A DNA stretch of 6,039 bases from Paenibacillus sp. (GTDB lineage: Bacteria > Bacillota > Bacilli > Paenibacillales > Paenibacillaceae). Positions 1-5,778 of the stretch are shown here, one piece after another. The notes under the pieces were generated by a model that was not told the DNA's origin, did no database searches, and saw only the letters and a program-made list of their open reading frames with translations. Positions within the stretch are counted from its first letter, which is position 1, and the number at the start of each line of letters is the position of its first letter. The position numbers and the translations under genes were made by a program. The stretch spans positions 1 to 6,039 of the forward strand of contig JAQSXN010000270.1 of assembly GCA_029256665.1 (NCBI GenBank), written 5' to 3'.

Positions 1-723
1 AGAGGCTACAAGAAAGGCCGTTTCAGCTTCAACGTTAAGGGCGGCCGTTGCGAAGCCTGCCGCGGCGACGGCATCATCAAGATCGAGATGCATTTCTTGC
101 CGGATGTATACGTGCCGTGCGAGATCTGCAAGGGCAAACGTTACAACCGCGAGACGCTGGAAGTGAAGTACAAGGGCAAGAACATTTCCGAAGTGCTGGA
201 GATGACGATCGAGGATGCATGCACGTTCTTCGAGAACTTGCCGCGCATCCATCGCAAGGTGAAGACGCTGCTCGACGTCGGTCTTGGCTATATGACGTTA
301 GGGCAGCCGGCAACGACATTGTCCGGTGGCGAGGCGCAGCGGGTTAAGCTGGCCGCGGAGCTTTATCGCCGCAGCACGGGCACGACGTTGTACATTCTCG
401 ATGAACCTACGACGGGATTGCATGCGCATGACATCGACCGATTGCTCACCGTCCTGCATCGACTAGTGGATTCGGGCGAATCGGTACTCGTGATCGAACA
501 TAATCTGGACGTCATCAAGACCGCCGATTATTTGATCGATCTGGGGCCGGAAGGCGGCAACGGCGGCGGTACGATCGTGGCAACGGGAACGCCGGAACAG
601 GTCATAAAGGTAGAATCCTCTTATACGGGACGGTACTTAAAGCCAATCTTGGAACGTGATCGCGAGCGGACCGTAGAGCGTAAACGGAGTTCGGAACAGG
701 TAGGCGCCGGCGTCAAGGAATAA
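1..723 (+). CDS. uvrA: UvrA, excinuclease ABC subunit A (C-terminal part, 5' end outside window)
   Basis: UvrA is the ATP-dependent damage-sensing subunit of the cytoplasmic UvrABC nucleotide excision repair complex; it loads UvrB at lesions. The reading frame is open from base 1, so only the last 240 residues are present (full UvrA proteins are about 940-960 residues). Seen here, counted from the first residue in the window: a CX2C-X19-CX2C zinc module with Cys17, 20, 40 and 43; the ABC signature LSGGEAQ at about 107-113; the Walker B segment [11 protein letters not shown] at about 131-141; and the H-loop IEHN at about 165-168. These belong to the second ATPase domain. The sequence is full-length at its C-terminus, ending in a short charged tail (about residues 218-240) and a TAA stop. 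No frameshift is visible. No clear intrinsic terminator follows, so transcripts may run on into the small gene downstream. The family assignment is essentially certain. Confidence 0.98.
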   Translation, partial: RGYKKGRFSFNVKGGRCEACRGDGIIKIEMHFLPDVYVPCEICKGKRYNRETLEVKYKGKNISEVLEMTIEDACTFFENLPRIHRKVKTLLDVGLGYMTLGQPATTLSGGEAQRVKLAAELYRRSTGTTLYILDEPTTGLHAHDIDRLLTVLHRLVDSGESVLVIEHNLDVIKTADYLIDLGPEGGNGGGTIVATGTPEQVIKVESSYTGRYLKPILERDRERTVERKRSSEQVGAGVKE

Positions 724-735
724 TCCGTGTCAAAT

Positions 736-753
736 CGTGACAAACTTGTTACG
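736..753. repeat. Short inverted repeat after uvrA
   Basis: CGTGACAA and TTGTTACG flank a 2-base centre, giving 8-base arms with one G-T wobble. There is no T-tract after it, so it is not a good intrinsic terminator. It could be a weak hairpin or a protein-binding palindrome ahead of the next gene's promoter. Its function is unknown. Confidence 0.35.
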
Positions 754-768
754 AATGCGATTTCGGAC

Positions 769-797
769 TTGCAACGCAAGCGTCTAAAGGCTAACAT
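769..797 (+). promoter_or_regulatory. Candidate sigma-A promoter of the small membrane protein gene
   Basis: TTGCAA (769-774) and TAACAT (792-797) are separated by 17 bases, the optimal spacing, and each matches the vegetative consensus at 4 of 6 positions. Transcription would start near 804, leaving a leader of about 35 bases before the ATG at 839. The -35 element lies inside a small perfect inverted repeat, CTTGC-AAC-GCAAG (768-780). The call rests on pattern only. Confidence 0.4.
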
Positions 798-838
798 AGA
801 CTAAGATTAGGTTACGTGTGATTTGGAGGAGGTCCCTT

Positions 839-1054
839 ATGTTGTTCCTGGCAGAAGAAGCTGCAAAAACAAGCACAATCGATCCTTTCGATTGGTTCAT
901 GCTTGCTTTCACGGTAATCATTGCAATCGGATTTGTACGGCTTATTATGGCTCGTCCGAGGAAGAATCTGTTTGCGATTGGTTTTACGACCGTGGCGCTT
1001 GTTTTATTCCTGTTTATTGATTATGTGATGATTTTTAAAGTTTGGTTGGCGTAG
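839..1054 (+). CDS. Small two-helix membrane protein of unknown function (71 aa)
   Basis: I do not recognise this gene. The ATG at 839 is chosen because an exceptionally strong ribosome binding site, AGGAGG at 827-832, sits 6 bases upstream; an in-frame GTG at 818 would place that site inside the gene. The product has an acidic, polar N-terminus (EEAAK, DPFD), a hydrophobic helix at about residues 19-37, a short basic turn (RPRK, about 39-42) and a second helix at about 44-68 containing Asp61. By the positive-inside rule the loop would face the cytoplasm and both ends would lie outside. The gene is visibly richer in A+T than uvrA and the U32 gene, partly because of its hydrophobic codons. It has a candidate promoter of its own and is followed by hairpins, so it may be expressed alone or by read-through from uvrA. 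The strong RBS and the coherent topology support a real gene. Confidence 0.8.
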   Translation: MLFLAEEAAKTSTIDPFDWFMLAFTVIIAIGFVRLIMARPRKNLFAIGFTTVALVLFLFIDYVMIFKVWLA

Positions 1055-1067
1055 AAGCCTTTAAAGC

Positions 1068-1106
1068 AAGAAGCGGTCTGTCGATTGAATCGGCAGGCCG
1101 CTTCTT
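1068..1106 (+). terminator. Long hairpin after the small membrane protein gene, probable terminator
   Basis: Nineteen-base arms (1068-1086 and 1088-1106) starting AAGAAGCGG and ending CCGCTTCTT pair throughout with two G-T wobbles; the innermost A-T pairs must open to form the loop. It begins 14 bases after the stop codon. The downstream run (ATTATTATA) is only moderately T-rich, so termination here may be partial. Confidence 0.7.
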
Positions 1107-1125
1107 ATTATAGATGCTTGTATCT

Positions 1126-1177
1126 AAAAAAGCTGCACCGCCGGGTTCGCGCAACGGACCCGGCGGGCAGCTTTTTT
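1126..1177. terminator. Bidirectional intrinsic terminator between convergent genes
   Basis: AAAAAAGCTGC (1126-1136) pairs with GCAGCTTTTTT (1167-1177), and CCGCCGGGT (1138-1146) pairs with ACCCGGCGG (1158-1166), with A1137 bulged and an 11-base loop. Because the stem is flanked by A6 and T6, it gives a GC-rich hairpin followed by a T-run on both strands. It can therefore end transcripts from uvrA and the small gene on the plus strand and from the TIM-barrel gene on the minus strand, whose stop codon lies about 100 bases away. Confidence 0.9.
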
Positions 1178-1277
1178 GAACATATACTGATTTTTCTCTA
1201 TACCTTGCTTATATTTCTCGGCATGTAACGCGCTGCGCCGCCAAAGGACGGACAGCCGTTTCACCTTGAATGGGCGC

Positions 1278-2246
1278 TTACACCCACCACATCTCGCCGA
1301 GCGGCTCGCGGATGAGTACTTGCTGCAGGTTGGCAACGGCTTTCGTGAAACCTTCGTCAACGGACATCAGGCCGTCTTCATGCTCGATGCTTACGACGTA
1401 GTCGTAGCCTACGAGGCGAAGCGCGCTGATGATGTCAGCCCATACCTTGAGGTCGTGGCCAAAGCCGACCGTACGGAACTGCCAAGCGCGGTCCAGCATC
1501 AGCGAGTAAGACTGCATGTCCGTTACGCCGTGGCGGTTAACGTTGATCGGGTCGATCGTCGTATCTTTGGCATGGAAGTGGTGGATGGCGCCGGCGCGGC
1601 CGAGAATATGGACGGCTTGGACCGGATCGATGCCTTGCCACCACATATGGCTTGGGTCCAGGTTGGCTCCGATCGCGTTGCCTGCCGCTTCGCGAAGACG
1701 GAGCAGCGTCGCAGGACTATGAACGGAGAAGCCGCCATGCAGCTCGAGGCCGATCTTAACGCCCGCTTTTTCGGCGATGCCGCCGATTTCGGACCAATAA
1801 GGGATAACCTTCTGTTCCCATTGCCATTTCAAGATGTCTTGGAAGTCGTTCGGCCATGGCGCTACCGGCCAATTCGGATATTTGGCATCTTCATGGTCGC
1901 CCGGGCAGCCGGAGAACGTGTTCACGACTTCAACCTCGAGGCGGTTAGCCAACTCGATCGTTTTGCGGATAACGGCGTCGTCCGGAGCGGCAAGCGCTTT
2001 TTGCGGATGAAGCGGATTGGCATGGCAGCTCAGGGCGCTGATCATGAGACCGCGCGATTCAACGGCTTGTTTAAACGCTTTCAGTTTGCTAGCGTCTGCC
2101 AGCAGCGTATCCGGGTCGCAGTGCGCGTTGCCAGGGTAGCCGCCTGTGCCGATCTCGATTGCGTCAAGACCTTTGGAAGCGATGTAATCTAGTGCTTCTT
2201 CGAATGGTTTCTGGGCGAACAATACGCTAAATACGCCTAATTTCAT
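1278..2246 (-). CDS. Sugar phosphate isomerase/epimerase family protein (xylose isomerase-like TIM barrel)
   Basis: This 322-residue protein belongs to the large xylose isomerase-like TIM-barrel superfamily (IolE/IolI and tagatose-epimerase type), soluble metal-dependent enzymes that isomerise, epimerise or dehydrate sugars and inositols. The barrel fills the whole length, starting MKLGVFSVLF. Residues placed where the family binds its divalent metal are Glu168 (GLELHGG), Asp197 (LDPSH), His225 (HFHAKD) and Glu288 (IEHED). The start is set at the ATG at 2246-2244 because GGGAGG (2262-2257) lies 10 bases upstream and the protein begins directly with barrel strand 1. A longer in-frame start at 2327 would run through the promoter -10 element. 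The gene stands alone, facing the uvrA side, with a shared terminator downstream. The substrate cannot be read from the sequence. A cre-like site upstream suggests carbon-source control. Superfamily certain; exact activity unknown. Confidence 0.93.
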   Translation of the reverse strand: MKLGVFSVLFAQKPFEEALDYIASKGLDAIEIGTGGYPGNAHCDPDTLLADASKLKAFKQAVESRGLMISALSCHANPLHPQKALAAPDDAVIRKTIELANRLEVEVVNTFSGCPGDHEDAKYPNWPVAPWPNDFQDILKWQWEQKVIPYWSEIGGIAEKAGVKIGLELHGGFSVHSPATLLRLREAAGNAIGANLDPSHMWWQGIDPVQAVHILGRAGAIHHFHAKDTTIDPINVNRHGVTDMQSYSLMLDRAWQFRTVGFGHDLKVWADIISALRLVGYDYVVSIEHEDGLMSVDEGFTKAVANLQQVLIREPLGEMWWV

Positions 2247-2263
2247 ACGATATATACCTCCCG

Positions 2264-2280
2264 AATCCAATACATGGATT
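2264..2280. repeat. Inverted repeat in the leader of the TIM-barrel gene
   Basis: AATCCA (2264-2269) and TGGATT (2275-2280) are perfect 6-base arms around a 5-base centre. The repeat lies between the predicted transcription start (near 2292) and the ribosome binding site (2262-2257) on the minus strand. It could be a repressor operator or a small RNA hairpin beside the RBS; the sequence does not decide. Confidence 0.4.
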
Positions 2281-2298
2281 GATTTCACAGCCGCCATT

Positions 2299-2304
2299 AT
2301 TATA
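2299..2304 (-). promoter_or_regulatory. Extended -10 promoter of the TIM-barrel gene
   Basis: Read on the minus strand, TGGTATAAT gives a perfect -10 hexamer (TATAAT, 2304-2299) preceded by the TGn extension (2307-2305). No good -35 hexamer lies 16-18 bases upstream; TTTACA (2336-2331) is a 5 of 6 match but is 26 bases away. Transcription should start near 2292, giving a leader of about 45 bases. An extended -10 with a poor -35 is typical of regulated promoters. Confidence 0.65.
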
Positions 2305-2323
2305 CCACTTTCCATCAGGATAG

Positions 2324-2333
2324 ACATGCATGT
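2324..2333. repeat. Perfect 10-base palindrome at the -35 region
   Basis: ACATGCATGT reads identically on both strands. It sits about 20-29 bases upstream of the -10 element of the minus-strand gene and overlaps the left end of the cre-like site. It may be an operator half of the same regulatory region, but a 10-base palindrome alone is weak evidence. Confidence 0.35.
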
Positions 2334-2344
2334 AAACGTAATTT
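2330..2344. promoter_or_regulatory. Candidate cre (CcpA binding) site
   Basis: The 15 bases starting ATGTAAACG match the Bacillus cre consensus WTGNAANCGNWNNCW at every defined position except one (T2343 in place of C). The core TGTAAACG is intact. It lies about 38-52 bases upstream of the predicted start of the sugar isomerase/epimerase transcript. CcpA is the LacI-family regulator of carbon catabolite control in Bacillota, so the location next to a likely sugar gene is sensible. The match was made by eye and not scored against the genome. Confidence 0.45.
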
Positions 2345-2429
2345 TGGCAAAATCGCATAATAATTGAACAAAAGTAGTACGAGCCTTGTCGAGTTGGCAG
2401 CAATGTACGCTGGAATCGGCGGTCCTCGT

Positions 2430-2457
2430 TTGTTAAACTAAGAGAATCAGATACAAG
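2430..2457 (+). promoter_or_regulatory. Weak candidate promoter for the U32 gene
   Basis: TTGTTA (2430-2435) and TACAAG (2452-2457) are 16 bases apart and each matches the sigma-A consensus at 4 of 6 positions. An alternative -10 is GATAAT at 2468-2473, which lacks a good -35. One of them presumably drives the gene, because the upstream neighbour points away. The exact element is uncertain. Confidence 0.3.
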
Positions 2458-2522
2458 GGACCAACTGGATAATAGAACAGCGTGAATCGCCCATGGGCGG
2501 CGCCGAGAGGATTTTGGTACAC

Positions 2523-5051
2523 ATGATAACGACGAAATTAACAAGATCGGATATAGAATTGCTAGCGCCGGCCGGCGATTGGGAATGTATGCGGGCGGCC
2601 GTGGCCAATGGCGCGGACGCGGTATTTTTTGGAGTGGAGAAGTTTAATGCCCGGGCGCGGGCCAACAATTTCCGTAGCGAAGAGCTTCCGGAGATCATGA
2701 GTTTTCTGCACACGTATGGAGTCAAAGGATTCCTGACGTTTAACATTCTTGTGTTCGAGGATGAGCTGCGCGATGCCCAGAAGCTGATCGAGATGTGTAT
2801 CGATGCAGGCGTGGACGCCGTTATCGTGCAGGATCTGGGTCTCGTCAAGCTCATTCGCGAGCTGTCGCCGGACTTCCCGATTCACGGGTCGACGCAGATG
2901 ACGATAACTTCGCCCGAGGCGGTGGAGTTCACGAAGCCGTTCGATCTGGAGCGGGTCGTGCTGGGTCGTGAAAATAATCTCAAACAAATCAAGAAGATCG
3001 GCGAGCAAGCCAAGCTCCCGATGGAAGTATTCGTGCACGGGGCGCTTTGCGTATCCTATTCGGGCCAATGCCTGACGTCCGAGATGTGGGGCGGACGTTC
3101 CGCGAACCGCGGCGAATGCGCTCAGGCATGCCGCTTGCCTTACGATCTGATGGTGGACGGCGTGCATCAGCCGATGGGGGATATCGCGTATTTGCTGTCG
3201 CCGAAGGATCTGGCGGCTATCGATATCGTGCCGGAGTTGATCGAGGCTGGCGTCACGTCGTTTAAGATCGAAGGCCGATTGAAGAGCCCGGAGTATGTCG
3301 CGAACGTGGTCAGCAAATATCGGAAGGCCATCGATCATTATTTTGACGGCAATATGGAGAGGCCGTCCAAAGAAGAAGTCCGCGAGCTGCAGCAGAGCTT
3401 CTCGCGCGGCTTCACGCACGGCTTCCTGGACGGGACCAACAACAAGCAGCTTGTTGAGGGTACGTTCCCTAAGAGCCGCGGCGTTTATCTTGGACGCGTC
3501 GAACGGATCATGCGCGATGCGGTCACGGTCCGTCTGGATGCGCCGGTCAAGCGAGGCGACGGCATCGTATTCGATGCGGGCGACCCGACCAAGAAGGAAG
3601 AAGGCGGACGCGTCTACGACGTTAGGCGTCAGGGCGTTAAGCTGGAAGGCGAAGCGGCAGAAGGCACGTTGATCGAGATAGTGCCTGGACGCAACGACGT
3701 GGATCTCCGGAAGGTGCATGTCGGCGACCGCGTATGGAAGACTAACGATCCGGCGCTTGATAAACGTTTGAGAGCTACGTTCGAGACGGATAAGCCGTAT
3801 CGCGTCTTTCCTTTGCATGTTCGCGTTACAGGCGCGCTCGGCGAGCCGCTCCGTACGTGGTGGACGGACGTGCAGAAAGGAACGACGGTCGAAGTCGTCT
3901 CCGAGCTGCTGCTGGAGCAAGCGCAGAAACGTCCCATGGACGAGGCGCTGCTGGAAGATCAATTGGGCAGGCTCGGCGGGACGGTGTTCCAACTGGACAA
4001 GCTGGAGATGAACCTTCAGGGCGATCTTATCGTACCGGTGCGCGAGCTCAACCGGATCCGCCGCGAAGCGGTGGAGCTGCTGGCGGGCGAACGTCCGAAG
4101 CCGCCGATCTACGTGAAGCGTGAAGTAGACGCCTTCTCCGATGCCGCCAACAATGCGGCTTCCAAGCAGGATGCGGCGCGCAGAGGACCGGCTGCCAAGC
4201 TGACGGCGCTATGCCGCAGTCTTGAACAGGTAGAAGCGGCGATCGAATCGCGCGTCTCCTACATCTATGCCGACTTCGAGTTCATTAAGCAATTTCCCGC
4301 GGCCGTCGAAGCCGCGCGCCGCGGCGGAGTTCCGATCGCCCTTGCCACGCCGCGGATCCATATGCCCGGAGAGAACGGCTACCACGCGAACATCCTGAAG
4401 CTGAAGCCGGACGCGGTGCTCGTACGGAATACGGGCGCGCTGTATTATTATTTGAAGGCGAAGATGGAAAGTCCGGACGCGCCGTTCCCTAAGCTGATCG
4501 GGGACTTTTCGCTTAACGTGGCTAATCATAAAGCCGTTAAACTATTCACGGAAGCGGGCGTCGATCTGATCACACCGTCGTACGATCTGAACATTCAACA
4601 GATGGTCGATCTGCTGGAACGTTCGGATACGTCGAAGCTGGAGGTCGTCATCCATCAGCATCTGCCGATGTTCCATACGGAGCACTGCGTATACTGCACG
4701 TTCATGAGCGAAGGAACGGACTTTACGAACTGCGGCAGACCTTGCGAGGAGCAACGCGCATCGCTGCAGGACCGGATCGGCATGTCGCATCCCGTTCGCG
4801 TCGACGAGGGCTGCCGCAACACGGTGTACAACGCCATCGAGCAATCCGGCGCCGAGTATATCCGCAACTTCCTGGAGCTTGGCGTAGCCCACTTCCGGGT
4901 GGAGTTCCTGGAGGAGACCGGCGATAAGGTGTCCGAGGTGCTGTCGCTTTACCGCGATTCGTTGGACGGACGCATTAGCGGCACGCAAGTGTGGCGCAGC
5001 CTCAAAGCGACGAATCAGCTCGGCGTAACGCGCGGACAGTTGGTCAAATAA
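2523..5051 (+). CDS. U32 family / DUF3656 protein, probable RNA-hydroxylation-type enzyme related to RlhA/TrhP
   Basis: The family was named as peptidase U32, but characterised members RlhA (23S rRNA) and TrhP (tRNA) install 5-hydroxy groups on pyrimidines, so a cytoplasmic RNA-modifying role is the better guess. Counting from the ATG at 2523 (842 residues): an N-terminal U32 barrel opens with ELLAPAGDWECM (about 12-23), followed by Cys176, 183, 199 and 203 in C-X6-C-X15-C-X3-C spacing within a near-complete U32 signature (EVFVHGALC), and FKIEGR (about 247-252). A DUF3656-like region spans roughly 370-510, then an Ala/Lys-rich linker (about 535-557), then a second U32-like half with Cys722, 725, 737 and 741 plus Cys764. 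It is longer than E. coli RlhA (about 650 residues). The start at 2523 has GAGAGG (2505-2510) 12 bases upstream; an in-frame ATG at 2493 has no visible RBS. It is apparently monocistronic. RNA target unknown. Confidence 0.93.
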   Translation: MITTKLTRSDIELLAPAGDWECMRAAVANGADAVFFGVEKFNARARANNFRSEELPEIMSFLHTYGVKGFLTFNILVFEDELRDAQKLIEMCIDAGVDAVIVQDLGLVKLIRELSPDFPIHGSTQMTITSPEAVEFTKPFDLERVVLGRENNLKQIKKIGEQAKLPMEVFVHGALCVSYSGQCLTSEMWGGRSANRGECAQACRLPYDLMVDGVHQPMGDIAYLLSPKDLAAIDIVPELIEAGVTSFKIEGRLKSPEYVANVVSKYRKAIDHYFDGNMERPSKEEVRELQQSFSRGFTHGFLDGTNNKQLVEGTFPKSRGVYLGRVERIMRDAVTVRLDAPVKRGDGIVFDAGDPTKKEEGGRVYDVRRQGVKLEGEAAEGTLIEIVPGRNDVDLRKVHVGDRVWKTNDPALDKRLRATFETDKPYRVFPLHVRVTGALGEPLRTWWTDVQKGTTVEVVSELLLEQAQKRPMDEALLEDQLGRLGGTVFQLDKLEMNLQGDLIVPVRELNRIRREAVELLAGERPKPPIYVKREVDAFSDAANNAASKQDAARRGPAAKLTALCRSLEQVEAAIESRVSYIYADFEFIKQFPAAVEAARRGGVPIALATPRIHMPGENGYHANILKLKPDAVLVRNTGALYYYLKAKMESPDAPFPKLIGDFSLNVANHKAVKLFTEAGVDLITPSYDLNIQQMVDLLERSDTSKLEVVIHQHLPMFHTEHCVYCTFMSEGTDFTNCGRPCEEQRASLQDRIGMSHPVRVDEGCRNTVYNAIEQSGAEYIRNFLELGVAHFRVEFLEETGDKVSEVLSLYRDSLDGRISGTQVWRSLKATNQLGVTRGQLVK

Positions 5052-5057
5052 ATGGGC

Positions 5058-5104
5058 ATAGCCGCCTCCCCTTTAGGGTAGGCGGCTATTTCTTGTTTTT
5101 TTTC
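5058..5104 (+). terminator. Intrinsic terminator of the U32 gene
   Basis: ATAGCCGCCT (5058-5067) pairs with AGGCGGCTAT (5080-5089); after one C-T mismatch, CCC (5069-5071) pairs with GGG (5076-5078) around a TTTA loop. The T-rich tail TTTCTTG plus T8 follows directly. It starts 6 bases after the stop codon and isolates the U32 gene from the sigma factor operon. Confidence 0.93.
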
Positions 5105-5149
5105 AGGAAAGATGCAACCGAAAAGGTCGGAAGAGGCATCTATATTCCT
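5105..5149 (+). repeat. Interrupted inverted repeat upstream of the sigma factor gene
   Basis: AGGAA-AGATGC (5105-5115) is complementary to GCATCT-ata-TTCCT (5136-5149), with only a 3-base bulge on the right. Inside the loop, CCGA (5118-5121) pairs with TCGG (5127-5130). The arms overlap the tentative promoter elements, and the right arm ends 4 bases before the RBS. It may be an operator or a leader hairpin. Confidence 0.4.
5113..5142 (+). promoter_or_regulatory. Tentative ECF-type (autoregulated) promoter of the sigma factor gene
   Basis: TGCAAC (5113-5118) carries the AAC typical of ECF -35 elements, and CATCTA (5137-5142) is one base from the common CGTCTA -10 element. The 18-base gap is about two bases longer than the usual 16, which weakens the call. 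No better sigma-A promoter is visible between the upstream terminator and the gene. ECF sigma operons are commonly self-activated. Confidence 0.3.
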
Positions 5150-5153
5150 GTAG

Positions 5154-5162
5154 AGGCGGTGA
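5154..5162 (+). promoter_or_regulatory. Ribosome binding site that fixes the GTG start of the sigma factor
   Basis: AGGCGGTGA differs by one base from AGGAGGTGA, the extended complement of the 16S rRNA 3' end. Aligned on its GGAGG core position (5155-5159), it lies 7 bases from the GTG at 5167, which supports this non-ATG start. Confidence 0.7.
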
Positions 5163-5166
5163 GGGC

Positions 5167-5778
5167 GTGAACGAAGAGAAACGTTGGATCGATCGGTTGC
5201 GAAGGAGCGACGAATCCGCGTTAGGCGAGCTGATGGACCGCTACGGCAATGAAGTGCTGCGGACGGCCGCCCTCCTGCTTAAGGATTCGCATCTCGCGGA
5301 AGACGTGAGTCAGGAGACATTTCTTCTTGCCTATCGGCGAATCGGACAATTTCGGGGAGAAGGATCGTTAAAGAGCTGGCTGCTTCAAATTACGGTGAAT
5401 CTGTGCAGAAGCAGGATGCGCAGATCCGCTTGGAAAAGGCTGCTGATCGGCAGCCCCATCGAAGACGGAGAGATTCGCCAGGTACGCGGGGAAACCAAGG
5501 ATATCGGCAATACGCCGGGTTCACGCGACTGGATTGAACGATTGGAGCTGCGCGAATCGGTAGGAAAGCTTCCCTTGCCTTATCGGGAAACGATCGTTTT
5601 GTATTATTTTCATGATATGCCCATTCGGGATATGGCGGTTATTCTGGGCGAGAAGGAAAATACGGTGAAAAGTAAATTGCTGCGGGCAAGGAAGCTATTG
5701 AGGCTGCAGCTGGAGGAGGGAGGTTGGCGGGATGAGGAAATTGCAGGAGAAGGAATTGGGGAACAAGCTTCGCGATGA
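5167..5778 (+). CDS. ECF-type RNA polymerase sigma factor (sigma-70 family)
   Basis: This 203-residue protein has the compact two-domain plan of an extracytoplasmic function sigma factor, which directs RNA polymerase to a small regulon in response to an envelope or other signal. The sigma-2 domain spans about residues 20-88, including the -10-recognition stretch AEDVSQETFLLAYRRI (44-59) and SWLLQITVNLCRS (70-82). A variable linker (about 89-125) follows, then sigma-4 (about 127-182) with LPLPYRETIVLYYFHDMP and the helix-turn-helix ending NTVKSKLLRARKLL. The start is GTG with a well-placed RBS. The tail (about 183-203) is Gly/Glu-rich and is encoded by DNA that also carries the RBS and start of the next gene, which overlaps by 47 bases; the two are almost certainly co-transcribed and translationally coupled. 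Which ECF group it belongs to cannot be fixed by eye. The regulon is unknown. Confidence 0.95.
   Translation: MNEEKRWIDRLRRSDESALGELMDRYGNEVLRTAALLLKDSHLAEDVSQETFLLAYRRIGQFRGEGSLKSWLLQITVNLCRSRMRRSAWKRLLIGSPIEDGEIRQVRGETKDIGNTPGSRDWIERLELRESVGKLPLPYRETIVLYYFHDMPIRDMAVILGEKENTVKSKLLRARKLLRLQLEEGGWRDEEIAGEGIGEQASR

Noticed and set aside
736..753. Inverted repeat after uvrA as an intrinsic terminator
   Set aside because: The stem is not GC-rich, has only a 2-base centre, and no T-run follows.
818..838. GTG start at 818 for the small membrane protein
   Set aside because: It would put the strong AGGAGG site inside the coding sequence and has no RBS of its own.
1266..2192. Long plus-strand open frame of 308 codons
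   Set aside because: It lies antisense to the TIM-barrel gene, its translation shows no recognisable domain, and the minus strand has clear metal-site motifs, an RBS and a promoter.
2247..2327. Longer N-terminus for the TIM-barrel protein starting at 2327
   Set aside because: The extra 27 residues would be encoded across the TATAAT promoter element and the RBS, and family members begin at the first barrel strand, as the start at 2246 does.
2341..2353. Near-palindrome ATTTTG-G-CAAAAT
   Set aside because: It is symmetric but AT-rich and could arise by chance. It lies beside the cre-like site with no independent support as an operator.
2493..2522. Start of the U32 protein at the ATG at 2493
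   Set aside because: No ribosome binding site lies close upstream, whereas GAGAGG precedes the ATG at 2523. The spacing of 12 is long, so this choice is preferred rather than proven.
2562..3992. Long minus-strand open frame of 476 codons
   Set aside because: It is antisense to the U32 gene, rich in Arg, His and Leu as expected for a reverse-frame shadow in GC-rich DNA, with no domain.
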